DNA of 64,000 bases, taken from Pedobacter sp. HDW13 (GTDB lineage Bacteria > Bacteroidota > Bacteroidia > Sphingobacteriales > Sphingobacteriaceae). Positions 46,568-55,591 of the stretch are shown here, one piece after another (position 1 is the first letter of the stretch; each line of letters opens with the position of its first letter). Under the pieces are notes generated by a model that did no database searches, had not been told where the DNA came from, and saw only the letters and a list, made by a program, of their open reading frames with translations. The DNA lies in contig NZ_CP049868.1 of NCBI RefSeq assembly GCF_011303555.1, forward strand, positions 1,798,001 through 1,862,000, given 5' to 3'. The position numbers and the translations under genes are program-made.

Positions 46568-47367
46568 CTACCTCCCTCTTTTACGTGGTTGGAAATTCAT
46601 CTCAAAATTATTAGTGAGGTTTCTTTTTTGATCAATCTCTGATTGCATGCGTGCTATGCTCAATTCTGCAAAATAGTTTGTCAAGATACTAGTATCTCTA
46701 TGCTTTTCTGAAAGTTTGAGTGCATTAATATAAGCTGGTTTATCTGCCGCTGTTACAATCACATGGGCTGTGACAATCTGGCTAAAATATAATTGGATAT
46801 TAACCTACCCACTCGACCATTGCCGTCTGGGAACGGGTGGAGATAGATAAAAAACTTGTGGAAACGCGCACTGATTTCCAATGGGTGCAAACTTGATTTG
46901 ATGATTGCGTCTTCCGTTGACTGCATCAATTGAGGCATTCTTTTAATACTAGTCTCGAAATCCCCAAAAACTGTATCTCCAGCTGCCATTTGAGTCTTCG
47001 TGTATTCCCCTGGCTCATACCCTTTTGCAAATTTAATCGTATTTCTGGTAAGCAATTCCTGTGTTTGCTTGACAAAAAGTTCTGATAAAGGCTTGTCTAG
47101 GTTGTCAAAAACAAATTCGTATGCATTAAAGTGGTCTAAGATTTCGAAAGCTTCAAAAAGCGAATGGTTTTGAAGTTTAAGGCTCATCCCCTTCTCTCTT
47201 AATTCCCTTGTCTCATCTACCGTAAAAGAATTGCCCTCAACTGCACAGCTGTGTGCAGAGAAAAGGATCTCGTTGTACTCCCGAAAGTCATCAACATCAA
47301 AACTATCTGAAATAATTTTTTTATATTCGGTTACCGTCTTGTCGTAAGTTCGGAGAAGTTGATCCAT
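46568..47367 (-). pseudogene. Fic-family protein (AMPylase-type), single-base frameshift
   Basis: Reading from 47367, the N-terminal part contains the inhibitory-helix motif SCAVEG (S40, E44, G45) and, at 177-188, the full Fic loop HPFPDGNGRVGR, with catalytic His177. These transfer AMP or another nucleotide to a Ser, Thr or Tyr of a target, and the N-terminal motif blocks ATP binding (class II). After SQPM the frame stops. One extra G at 46761/46762 would give SQPMVIVTAADKPAY and run to the stop at 46568, for 266 residues. The small 64-codon frame there is this C-terminus and not a separate antitoxin. No other toxin-antitoxin genes adjoin it. Confidence 0.82.
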
Positions 47368-47487
47368 TCTGTAAAATTACAAAAGAGATTTAACAAATGT
47401 CATTCGATTAATGGACAGTACCAATTTAGTTAGGAATTCAACTGACTGAATCCGAATAAAAATAGTGAAATCCCTTTTGAGACTCGC

Positions 47488-48891
47488 TTAACCCTTACTG
47501 ATTTTCAGGATCATACCAGCCTGTAAGCCTGCTTTGCTCAGCTTATTATCCCGTCTAATACTCTGAACAGTAGCGCCATCAAATTTCTCGGCTATTTCTG
47601 ATAAGGTATCGCCGGTTTTTACTTTATAGCTTAAAAACGATGCTGGTGCCTTCAGCACTACACGGTTTTTAGCATAAATTTTAAGTCTTTGTCCGGGTAC
47701 AATAGTTTTACTTTTTAAGCCGTTCCAAACCCGCAAATCCTGCACTTCAACGCCATACTTATCAGCAACGGCGGTTAAATTCTGTCCGCTGGTAACTTTA
47801 TGGTAAACTACAGCAGATGCAGTAGCGCTTTTGGCTTTTTTCTTTCTTAAATCACGTACATCATCGGTGCTCGCCTCTATTACGCGCATGTTTACATCAA
47901 CATCTACATTGTTGAGCACTTCGTAAACACCAGCAAAATCAATATCTTTTAATTTAGGCATCACAATGCGCTTGGGCTCATCGTCAGTACCGTTAACAAT
48001 CTTCTTCTTATACGACGGGTTTAAGGCAAATATGGCCGATTCTTCTACATTTAAGGCCTTCGCCAGTGTAGAAAGCGATACAAACCTGGTGGTTTGAACG
48101 GTATCGGTTTTTAAGAACATGTTGCAGGCCTGACTGGTAATCTGATGTTTGTTCGAATAATTCATTACGTAAACCGCGGCAATAAATGCGGGCACATAAT
48201 TCCTGGTTTCTTTGGGTAAAAACTGTCTGATTACCCAAAAATCGCGAGATCCGGCTTTATCAATTGCACGGGTTACATTCCCCTTGCCACAGTTGTAGGC
48301 TGCAATGGCCAAAAGCCAGTCGCCAAGCTCTTCAAAAGCATCTCTAAAATAAGCCGCAGCAGCATAACTGGCCTGAATGGGATCTTTGCGTTCATCAACA
48401 AAGTTATCCATCTTCAAACCGTAAGCTTTTCCGGTACCAAACATAAACTGCCAGATACCCGTTGCCCCAACGCGCGAAATGGCGTGTGGGTTCATTTGGG
48501 ATTCTACGATAGTGAGGTATTTTATCTCTTGCGGAATGTTGTAATCTTTTAAAGCCTTATCAAAAATAGGGAAGTAATAACTCGATAAGCCGATCATTTT
48601 GCCGAACATATCTTTACGCTTGGCATAAATATCGATGTACTGCTGTACGTACTCGTTGTAAGGAAGCGGAACGGTTTTGGTAATCGAATCGAGCCTGAGT
48701 TTATAGATGAAATTCTGGCTCATCATTAACGGATTCTCGGTAACCAGCGGAACGGCTACGGTATCAGTATTGATGAAAATGTTGTTTTGCGCTTTACGAA
48801 GGCTATCTAAATGGAGAAGTTGTTGTGCCGAAACGGAAGAAATCAATCCGAAGCAAACACAAATTGAAGCAAGAAGTAATTTTTTAATCAT
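47488..48891 (-). CDS. LysM-containing lytic transglycosylase (MltD-like)
   Basis: 467 residues: a signal peptide (1-23, ending SVSAQ), a lytic transglycosylase domain (about 100-260) with YLTIVESQMNPHAISRVGAT (catalytic Glu in VESQ), GIWQFMFGTGKAYGL and LLAIAAYNCGKGNV, and two C-terminal LysM modules (around 365-410 and 420-465, for example YHKVTSGQNLTAVADKYGV and YKVKTGDTLSEIAEKF). It cleaves peptidoglycan glycan strands in the periplasm to leave 1,6-anhydro ends. The closest named relative is MltD. It is transcribed alone or with genes to its left. Confidence 0.93.
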   Translation of the reverse strand: MIKKLLLASICVCFGLISSVSAQQLLHLDSLRKAQNNIFINTDTVAVPLVTENPLMMSQNFIYKLRLDSITKTVPLPYNEYVQQYIDIYAKRKDMFGKMIGLSSYYFPIFDKALKDYNIPQEIKYLTIVESQMNPHAISRVGATGIWQFMFGTGKAYGLKMDNFVDERKDPIQASYAAAAYFRDAFEELGDWLLAIAAYNCGKGNVTRAIDKAGSRDFWVIRQFLPKETRNYVPAFIAAVYVMNYSNKHQITSQACNMFLKTDTVQTTRFVSLSTLAKALNVEESAIFALNPSYKKKIVNGTDDEPKRIVMPKLKDIDFAGVYEVLNNVDVDVNMRVIEASTDDVRDLRKKKAKSATASAVVYHKVTSGQNLTAVADKYGVEVQDLRVWNGLKSKTIVPGQRLKIYAKNRVVLKAPASFLSYKVKTGDTLSEIAEKFDGATVQSIRRDNKLSKAGLQAGMILKISKG

Positions 48892-49066
48892 GGGCTATTG
48901 GTTTAAACTTCCATTGGCCGTGGTTTGTGTCGCCACAAACCTTATACAAATCCCTTCTCTTTTTCGGCTTTACCAATCCAGAACAGCAATTTGATAATTT
49001 CTAAACACTGTTTAGAAAACAACTCATGAAATGCCATTGCCATACTTAACGATAATGCTTTTTTTG

Positions 49067-49097
49067 CATTAAGATTGCCTCGTACCTCGCAATGACG
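49067..49097. repeat. Half-copy of GTCATTGCGAGG-type dispersed repeat
   Basis: Read on the minus strand this gives CGTCATTGCGAGGTACGAGG followed by CAATCTTAATG, one arm of a repeat common in intergenic DNA of this phylum. It shares the opening GTCATT with 13146 and 17217 but differs in the next bases. It lies in the 212-base gap between gatA and the transglycosylase gene, which holds nothing else I can name. Confidence 0.5.
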
Positions 49098-49103
49098 ATA
49101 ATA

Positions 49104-50522
49104 CTATGATAAAAATGCCTGAGAAAAAGCCAGAAGCTTATCTTCCTCAAAATGTTTGGCTGTAAATTGTATACTTAACGGCAAATTTGCTTCGTTATTG
49201 CCCAAAGGCAGTGCAATAGCCGGGTTACCACTTAAAGATGGTAGTACCGTAAAAATATCGGCCATGTACATTACCAGCGCATCCTGTACATTATCACCTA
49301 TTTTAAAGGCTGCTGTGGGTGCTACCGGCGATAAAACAAAATCATATTCTTCGAAAAGCTGATCCATTTTTTCGCGGATTAAACGGCGAACTTGCTGGGC
49401 TTTTTGATAATAAGCATCGTAATATCCGGCACTTAAAACAAAAGTTCCTAAAAGGATACGGCGTTTTACCTCTTCGCCAAAGCCCTCTGCACGCGATAAT
49501 TTGTATAATTCGTTTAACGATTTCGCTTCCATATTACGGTGACCATAATGCACACCATCGTAGCGCGAAAGATTAGATGAAGCTTCGGCTGTGGTTAAAA
49601 TATAATAAGCCGGAACGAGGTAGTCTAACAGATCAAAAGATACATACTCAACGGTATGGCCTTGTGCCTGTAAATCTGCTATAGATTTTAAAATGGCAGT
49701 TTTAATTTCAGGATCAAGCGCTTCGCTCTCAATCGTTTCTTTTAAAACCGCTATTTTTTGTTTTTTAGTTTCGTTTAAATGTGCCGGGTAATCCGGAACG
49801 GTTAAAGCCGAAGCAGTAGAGTCATGATCATCAGAACCCGCCAAAACCTGAAGCAATATTGCTGCATCTTCTATCGATGAAGTAATTGGACCAACCTGAT
49901 CAAAAGAAGAGGCATAGGCAATTACACCATAACGGGAAATACGTCCATAGGTTGGTTTAAGGCCGATCTGACCGCAAAAAGCAGCTGGTTGCCTTACCGA
50001 ACCACCTGTATCGGTACCTAAAGCAGATAAACACATATCGGCCTGAACCGCTACCGCCGAACCGCCAGACGAACCGCCCGGAACAAGCTCTGCATTTGCC
50101 GCGTTTCTTACTGCACCATAGAAAGAAGTTTCATTTGAGCCACCCATGGCAAATTCGTCGCAGTTTAAGCGGCCAATAATAACGGCATCTTCCTGCAATA
50201 AACGCTCAACAACAGTGGATGAATAGGGAGAGATAAAACCTTCGAGCATTTTCGATGATGCAGTTACCTCATGGTCTTTGTAGCAGATATTATCTTTAAT
50301 ACCAATAACCATCCCTGCAAGCTTACCTGCTGTACCTGCTTCTATTTTCTGCTGTACCGCTTTTGCCTGAACTTCGGCCGTATAAAAAAACACCTCATTA
50401 AATGCATTGAGGTGTTCATTATCTTTAATCTGCTTAAAATAATAAGCTAATAAATCGGGTAAAGTTAACTGCTTTTGCGAAATGAGCGATTGAATCTCTT
50501 TAAGAGAACTGTATTTCTTCAA
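49104..50522 (-). CDS. gatA: Aspartyl/glutamyl-tRNA amidotransferase subunit A
   Basis: The 472-residue amidase-signature enzyme has the full Ser-cisSer-Lys triad: Lys76 in MVIGIKDN, Ser151 in PGGSSGGSAVAV and Ser175 in GTDTGGSVRQPAAFCG. GatA releases ammonia from glutamine in the GatCAB complex, which converts Glu-tRNA(Gln) or Asp-tRNA(Asn) to the amide. The GatA-specific GGSNETSFYGAVRN segment separates it from general amidases. gatB and gatC are elsewhere. It overlaps none of its neighbours and is 18 bases from the tatA gene upstream. Confidence 0.95.
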   Translation of the reverse strand: MKKYSSLKEIQSLISQKQLTLPDLLAYYFKQIKDNEHLNAFNEVFFYTAEVQAKAVQQKIEAGTAGKLAGMVIGIKDNICYKDHEVTASSKMLEGFISPYSSTVVERLLQEDAVIIGRLNCDEFAMGGSNETSFYGAVRNAANAELVPGGSSGGSAVAVQADMCLSALGTDTGGSVRQPAAFCGQIGLKPTYGRISRYGVIAYASSFDQVGPITSSIEDAAILLQVLAGSDDHDSTASALTVPDYPAHLNETKKQKIAVLKETIESEALDPEIKTAILKSIADLQAQGHTVEYVSFDLLDYLVPAYYILTTAEASSNLSRYDGVHYGHRNMEAKSLNELYKLSRAEGFGEEVKRRILLGTFVLSAGYYDAYYQKAQQVRRLIREKMDQLFEEYDFVLSPVAPTAAFKIGDNVQDALVMYMADIFTVLPSLSGNPAIALPLGNNEANLPLSIQFTAKHFEEDKLLAFSQAFLS

Positions 50523-50540
50523 AACAAAAAATTATTGCAA

Positions 50541-50741
50541 TTAAACAGTCTTATCGCGATTAGATGGATCTACCTGATCGCCATCAACGCCATCTTTACC
50601 ATCTTTAAATTCTTTAACACCTTTACCTAAACCTCTCATTAGTTCAGGAATTTTTTTACCACCAAATAATAACAATACCACTACCGCAATAATGATAATT
50701 TCTGGTGTTCCAAGCATTGCTGCTATTGTTGTATTTAACAT
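50541..50741 (-). CDS. tatA: Sec-independent translocase subunit TatA/E (small copy)
   Basis: 66 residues: a short N-terminus, one hydrophobic helix ([20 protein letters not shown]) with the conserved Phe-Gly at its end, an amphipathic helix with [14 protein letters not shown], and an acidic tail. TatA proteins oligomerise and help folded proteins with twin-arginine signals cross the inner membrane. It lies 12 bases downstream of the second tatA-like gene. No tatC is present in the window. Confidence 0.9.
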   Translation of the reverse strand: MLNTTIAAMLGTPEIIIIAVVVLLLFGGKKIPELMRGLGKGVKEFKDGKDGVDGDQVDPSNRDKTV

Positions 50742-50753
50742 AATTTTTTCTGA

Positions 50754-51116
50754 TTAAACTTTTTGATTGTCACTTACTTTTTTTTCGTCAACAGGTGTGC
50801 TTTCAGGTGTATGCGCTGCTTGTGCTTCTACCTTTTCATCAACCGGTGCTTCTTCAGTTGGGTGATGACGTTGACTATGGTTTACTGTTGCTTCTTCCGC
50901 TTCTTCTTTATCCAAATCCATGGCATTAATATTTCTATGGATTTCGCGCTTCACACCATCCGAGGCATCTTTGAATTCTCTGATCCCTTTCCCTAATCCT
51001 CTTGCCAGTTCGGGTAATTTTTTACCTCCAAACAACAAAAGAACCACTACTAAAATGAGTACGATCTCCGACCCCCCCATGTTTAAAAACTCTAATAACG
51101 TGCCTTGATACATCAC
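50754..51116 (-). CDS. Sec-independent translocase subunit TatA/TatB-like (larger copy)
   Basis: 120 residues with the same pattern as the smaller copy: a hydrophobic helix ([20 protein letters not shown]), an amphipathic helix ([18 protein letters not shown]) and a long acidic, Pro/Glu/Val-rich tail. The longer tail could suggest TatB, but the [14 protein letters not shown] core is TatA-type. The start could be ATG 51080 (MGGSEIVL), removing twelve residues. The tandem pair probably arose by duplication. Confidence 0.85.
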   Translation of the reverse strand: MMYQGTLLEFLNMGGSEIVLILVVVLLLFGGKKLPELARGLGKGIREFKDASDGVKREIHRNINAMDLDKEEAEEATVNHSQRHHPTEEAPVDEKVEAQAAHTPESTPVDEKKVSDNQKV

Positions 51117-51160
51117 TAATATAATTTATACAAATATAGACATTTTAACTTGTCTTAAGT

Positions 51161-52456
51161 TTATTTACTAATCCAGGCCTCCGGGTTTAATTTTGTCTGG
51201 CCTCTCATAATTTCAAAATGGAGTTCTGCAATATCTCCTGTATTTGCCAACACACCAATGGTTTGGCGTGTGCTTACTTTATCGCCTTTGCTAACACTCG
51301 CCGATCTCAGGTTTTGATAAATGGTAAAATAGTTACCGTGCATTAATATCACCACATATTTACCATAAATAAGGCTTACTCCTAACACTTCGCCATCAAA
51401 CACCGCTCTTACTGCAGCACCTTCTGAAGCCGTAATATTTACCCCTTCGTTGTTCATCGACGCCTGATCTACTTTATGTACCCCGAAGTGCTCGGTAATG
51501 GTACCCGAAACCGGATAAGGCAATCTTCCTCTATTATTTTCAAATCCTGCAGCCAGTTTTGCCGATCCGGCATCGTTGGTAAGCAGTTCGTTGGTATTTT
51601 TCTCTTTTGCTGCCGCCGGAGCTGCTGGTACAGGTTTGTTTTCTGCCCTTGCTTTAGCCGCCGCCGCTTTCGCCTCTGCCGCTGCTTTCGCTGCTGCTAT
51701 ACGTGCTTCTTCTGCTGCTTTTCTTCTTGCCTCTTCAATAGCACGTTGAATCACTACACGAATGGCTTTATCAATCTGCGCCTGTTGTTTTACACGGGTA
51801 TTAATGTCTTGCTTAAACTGCTTTTCCTGCTTGCTCAGTTTATTTAGCACTACCGATTGTTCGCTCTTATCTTTACCTAAGCGCTCACGCTCTCTTTCCT
51901 GCTCTTTTAACAGATCACTTTTTTCCCTAAGCGTTTTATCCAAAACCTTAATTTTACCATTCAGGTCTTGCTGCGTATTTTCAATGTAGCCTGCCTGTTT
52001 TTTACGGTACTGGCTAAACTGCTGTAAATATTTTATCCGTTTATAAGCCTGGTTAAAATCTTTGGCAGCAAAAATAAACATCATTTTGTCGTAAGCATTT
52101 CTGTTACGCTGGGCAAAACGGATCATTCCAGCATACTCCTTTTTAAGATCGCCTAACTGACCTTGTAATGTATGTACGGTATTGGTGTTCTGAGAGATTT
52201 GGTTATCCAGATTTTTTATTTCAGAATTGATGGTACCAATCTTATCCTGGCGCAACCGAATCTGGGCATTAATGGTATTAATCTGCTGTATGGTAAGCTT
52301 TTTACCACTGGCAGCCTTATTTAAATTTTTCTGAAGTTGTTCAATTTCGCGCTGAATCGCTTCTTTTTTCCTTCTAAGTTGGCTTTCAGTTTGCGCTACT
52401 GCCGAAAGGGTGAACGCGCTTAAAAAAAGGATAAATAGATATTTGTGTAGCTTCAT
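51161..52456 (-). CDS. EnvC-like murein hydrolase activator (degenerate LytM/M23 domain)
   Basis: 431 residues: a signal peptide (1-22, ending SAVAQ), a long coiled coil (about 24-250, rich in Gln, Lys and Arg), an Ala/Lys-rich linker and a C-terminal LytM/M23 domain (about 310-431). In active M23 peptidases the metal ligands sit in HxGxD and HxH. Here the first reads NEGVN and the second ELHFE, so the zinc ligands are lost. This is the EnvC situation, in which the protein activates amidases at the septum instead of cutting peptidoglycan itself. EnvC-like function is therefore inferred. Confidence 0.88.
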   Translation of the reverse strand: MKLHKYLFILFLSAFTLSAVAQTESQLRRKKEAIQREIEQLQKNLNKAASGKKLTIQQINTINAQIRLRQDKIGTINSEIKNLDNQISQNTNTVHTLQGQLGDLKKEYAGMIRFAQRNRNAYDKMMFIFAAKDFNQAYKRIKYLQQFSQYRKKQAGYIENTQQDLNGKIKVLDKTLREKSDLLKEQERERERLGKDKSEQSVVLNKLSKQEKQFKQDINTRVKQQAQIDKAIRVVIQRAIEEARRKAAEEARIAAAKAAAEAKAAAAKARAENKPVPAAPAAAKEKNTNELLTNDAGSAKLAAGFENNRGRLPYPVSGTITEHFGVHKVDQASMNNEGVNITASEGAAVRAVFDGEVLGVSLIYGKYVVILMHGNYFTIYQNLRSASVSKGDKVSTRQTIGVLANTGDIAELHFEIMRGQTKLNPEAWISK

Positions 52457-52600
52457 TAAGCCAAAAGTATAAAAATTTTGTAGTAAAAAATATTAAAATT
52501 GAGATACACAGGCCATAATCACTTATAACAGAACCGTCTTCACTTAATCTTCATGCTCCAGATAAGTTTGAACGCCACACCTGGTTAATTTGTTTGGTAA

Positions 52601-53392
52601 TTACTTTACTACAGTAAATCTCTTTGGTACACTAAACGGAAAATCGACCGGAACATTGCCATCAATTTTAACAAACTGCATGTCAATGTTTATTCGCTTT
52701 GCTTTAGATAAGGTTTTGATTTGCAAAGCACTTGGAAATAAATATTCATTTAATTTCTGATAATCGGTATAAGTTACTTTTAAGGCCTGTCCGTTTTGCG
52801 AATCATTTAAATTGGTTTCCGCCACTTTAAAAAGCGTATTGAAAAGCAATTTATAATCGAGCGTTTGTTTGCTGCCCGAAACCACCCAAACACCATTTTC
52901 GTTTTTAACATCCGATTGATCGGTCAAAAATTCTCCCATGGCATTCCCGGTTAAAATAGACTGTAAAGTATTAAAATTAACCTGCTTATTGGTAAAATTA
53001 TAAATATAGCTGAAAGGCTTTTTCAGGTATTCGCTTTTCATGCGGTTCATAATTTTGATACTATCAGGTGTAATTAAAGCCCTGGCCACTTCGGCCATAC
53101 CACCCAGAGCAGTAATGCTTACCCAAATCGTTTCCTTTTCTTTCATTTTGAAATTCATGGTTACATCATTGGCATCACCGGCAATATCGAGCGTAGCTTT
53201 CGCTTTGAGAGAAAGAGTATTAAATTTAAGTTGTTTACCGTTTAATAAGGTTAAGGCCTCGGCTTTAGAATTATCGGTTTTGGTTTCTGTTTTGGCCTGT
53301 GGAGCCACTACAATTTCTTTTTTAGGCTTACATGCCGAAACAAAAACTACAGTACCTAATAGGAACAGGCTATTTAAAATATTTCTTCTCAT
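52601..53392 (-). CDS. DUF4292 lipoprotein
   Basis: 263 residues with a lipoprotein signal and lipobox VSAC (Cys21), followed by a Pro/Lys-rich linker and a domain with LNGKQLKFNTLSLKAKATLD, WVSITALGGMAEVARALIT and LDYKLLFNTLFKV, which fits the DUF4292 family of Bacteroidota. It will be anchored in a membrane facing the periplasm. The role is not established. The fold resembles the LolA/LolB-type half-barrels, which would suit handling of a lipid, but that is a guess. Its start overlaps the end of the TPR gene by 23 bases, so the two are translated from one transcript. Confidence 0.82.
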   Translation of the reverse strand: MRRNILNSLFLLGTVVFVSACKPKKEIVVAPQAKTETKTDNSKAEALTLLNGKQLKFNTLSLKAKATLDIAGDANDVTMNFKMKEKETIWVSITALGGMAEVARALITPDSIKIMNRMKSEYLKKPFSYIYNFTNKQVNFNTLQSILTGNAMGEFLTDQSDVKNENGVWVVSGSKQTLDYKLLFNTLFKVAETNLNDSQNGQALKVTYTDYQKLNEYLFPSALQIKTLSKAKRINIDMQFVKIDGNVPVDFPFSVPKRFTVVK

Positions 53393-55076
53393 TTATTTTT
53401 TTATTTAATACATCTGAACTGTTTCCAGCCTCTTTTGCTTTTTGCCATTGAATTAATGCAGCATCTTTTTCACCCTTCATGTACAGGATATCGCCATATC
53501 GCTCCAAATAAACACCATTTTTACTACTATTGTTTTGCAGAGCCTTTTCAATCCAGGTTTTGGCCAGATCGTATTTTTGCTGTTTAAACAGGATAAAGGC
53601 ATAGGTATCGGTAATCGACGAATTATCAGGCATGGCATTGGCCGCAGTTTCGGCATATTTAGCCGCTTTATTTAAATCGTCATTCCTCAAAGCCAGATAG
53701 TAGGCATAATTATTCATGATGAGGTAATTATCGGGCTCAGTTGAAATAGCCTTTTCGAAAGCTGTTTTGGCCAGGGCAAAGTTATTCTGGTTAATATAAA
53801 TATCGCCTTGCAGCGCATAAACCTGTGCCTGCAAACTTTTATTCTCTACATCCAGTTGCAGCGAGGTTTTGAGGTTGCTTAAAGCCGCATCATGCTTACC
53901 GGTTTTAAATAGGGCATAGGCCATATAGTAGTACAGACTGGCCTGGTTTGGATAAATGGTCAGCGCTTCATCTCCAACTTTTACAGCCTCATCATAATGC
54001 CCAAGCAAGGTATGAATATTAATAACCTGTTCCCAAACCACATAAACCTGTTCGTTTAGTTTTAAAGCGGCCTGATATTGTGTTAAAGCTTCTTTTAAAT
54101 TGTTTTGCTGATAAAGTACATCGCCATAAAGTGCCAGCGCTTTGGCATCAGCAGGATTTTTTTCAGCAACCAATTTACTCAGCTCGGTTACATTTTTGGC
54201 AACAACAGGCTGACCGAGTTTTGGAAAAAGAGCAGCAATAATTTTTATTTTCTCATTTATTGGCATGTCGGCACTTTCGAAAGCCATTTTTAAGGAAGCA
54301 AAGGCTGCTTCATCATTTTTCTGTTTGCGATAAATATCGGCCAAGCCTAAGTTTACCTCAAAATTATGAGGTTCTAGTTGATGTGCTTTTACCAGTACTT
54401 TTAATGCTTCGGGATCGTTGCCTTTTTGCAACAGCAAACCCGCGGCGTATAAATAGTTTTTTACATCGGCCTGGTTGCCCTCTAGTAATTTAACAATGTC
54501 GCTTTCTGAGGTACTCCCATTCTGATCCATTCTTCTTTTGGCTACAAGCAACTCTTTCGACTCGCCAAATTTGGCTTCAATTTCATTATAGGTTTTCTTC
54601 GCGGCATCGAGCTGATTGGCTAAAAACTGTGCATTGGCCTTATCAAAATAGTAGGCATCGTTTTGCGGATCAAGCCGGATTAACTGATTAAACACCTCAA
54701 CCAGTTCGGGCATTTTATTGTTCCGTTTGTACACCTCGCCCAATAAACGCCAGTACCAGAGGTTATCCTGATTAATTTTTAAAGCCTGCTTTATATTTTG
54801 CTCTGCTTCAGTAAGTTTATCTAAGCGTAAATTGGCATTGGCCAGCTCGAAATAGGCCGCATGGTTACCGGGATCTAAACTTACAATCTTGTTGAAATTG
54901 GTTGAAGCGATTACATAATTTTCAGACATTTTCTCACGCAAGCCTGCAAAGAACAATTGTTTTACCATATTGCTATCGCGATTGGTAGCTGGCGTAACCG
55001 TTCCCTGACTAAAAGCCTGGAAGCTCGTCAAAGTAAGTCCGATAAGAAAATGAATTTTGTACTTCATATCATCCAA
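53370..55076 (-). CDS. Tetratricopeptide-repeat protein
   Basis: The 568-residue protein has a signal peptide (about 1-23, ending FQAFS) and then about 14 TPR-type helix pairs, with the repeat pattern of W/L, G, Y, A, F/Y, A and P, for example PENNYLIMNNYAYYLA-like pairs near residue 455 and DPGNHAAYFELANANLRLD near 70. TPR proteins scaffold protein complexes; this one works in the periplasm. The gene overlaps the DUF4292 lipoprotein gene and follows dut by 29 bases, so it belongs to a minus-strand run (dut, TPR, DUF4292, EnvC-like) that may be partly cotranscribed. Confidence 0.85.
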   Translation of the reverse strand: MDDMKYKIHFLIGLTLTSFQAFSQGTVTPATNRDSNMVKQLFFAGLREKMSENYVIASTNFNKIVSLDPGNHAAYFELANANLRLDKLTEAEQNIKQALKINQDNLWYWRLLGEVYKRNNKMPELVEVFNQLIRLDPQNDAYYFDKANAQFLANQLDAAKKTYNEIEAKFGESKELLVAKRRMDQNGSTSESDIVKLLEGNQADVKNYLYAAGLLLQKGNDPEALKVLVKAHQLEPHNFEVNLGLADIYRKQKNDEAAFASLKMAFESADMPINEKIKIIAALFPKLGQPVVAKNVTELSKLVAEKNPADAKALALYGDVLYQQNNLKEALTQYQAALKLNEQVYVVWEQVINIHTLLGHYDEAVKVGDEALTIYPNQASLYYYMAYALFKTGKHDAALSNLKTSLQLDVENKSLQAQVYALQGDIYINQNNFALAKTAFEKAISTEPDNYLIMNNYAYYLALRNDDLNKAAKYAETAANAMPDNSSITDTYAFILFKQQKYDLAKTWIEKALQNNSSKNGVYLERYGDILYMKGEKDAALIQWQKAKEAGNSSDVLNKKINEKKYFK

Positions 55077-55105
55077 AAATTAACTTCAAACTGAAAACTA
55101 CGAAC

Positions 55106-55537
55106 TTACTTTCCGGTATGACCATAACCGCCTTCGCCCCGATCGGTTTCGCCTAGTGCATCAACCGCCTGCCAACTCACCGTTTCGTGCTTAGCCACTA
55201 CCATTTGCGCAATCCTGTCGCCATTAACAATTTTAAAATCTGTATCCGATAAATTTACCAATAAAACTTTGATCTCGCCACGGTAATCGGCATCAATTGT
55301 ACCCGGAGCATTAACAATACTAATGCCATGTTTATAGGCCAGCCCACTTCTTGGCCTGATCTGCGCTTCGTAACCTACGGGTAGTTCGATAAACAAGCCT
55401 GTAGGCACCAGTAAGCGCTGCAAAGGTTTAAGTGTAATTTCTTCGGTTATTGCAGCCCTCAAATCCATGCCTGCCGCATGTGCAGTTTCGTATTGAGGAA
55501 GTGGGTGTCCGGATTTGTTGATGATTTTTATTTCCAT
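55106..55537 (-). CDS. dut: dUTP diphosphatase
   Basis: The 143-residue protein has all five trimeric dUTPase motifs: AGMDLRA (I), [10 protein letters not shown] (II), [19 protein letters not shown] (III), GDRIAQMVV (IV) and [11 protein letters not shown] (V). It hydrolyses dUTP to dUMP and pyrophosphate, keeping uracil out of DNA. It lies 54 bases downstream of the flippase gene. Confidence 0.97.
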   Translation of the reverse strand: MEIKIINKSGHPLPQYETAHAAGMDLRAAITEEITLKPLQRLLVPTGLFIELPVGYEAQIRPRSGLAYKHGISIVNAPGTIDADYRGEIKVLLVNLSDTDFKIVNGDRIAQMVVAKHETVSWQAVDALGETDRGEGGYGHTGK

Positions 55538-55591
55538 TTTTACTAGATGCGAGATTGGAGATGCTGGATTTTAGCTATAACAAGAACCCGA

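Noticed and set aside
46568..46762. Small gene next to Fic as an antitoxin
   Set aside because: The 64 codons continue the Fic domain directly (SQPM followed by VIVTAADKPAY) once one base is restored, so they are the C-terminus of Fic and not a partner.
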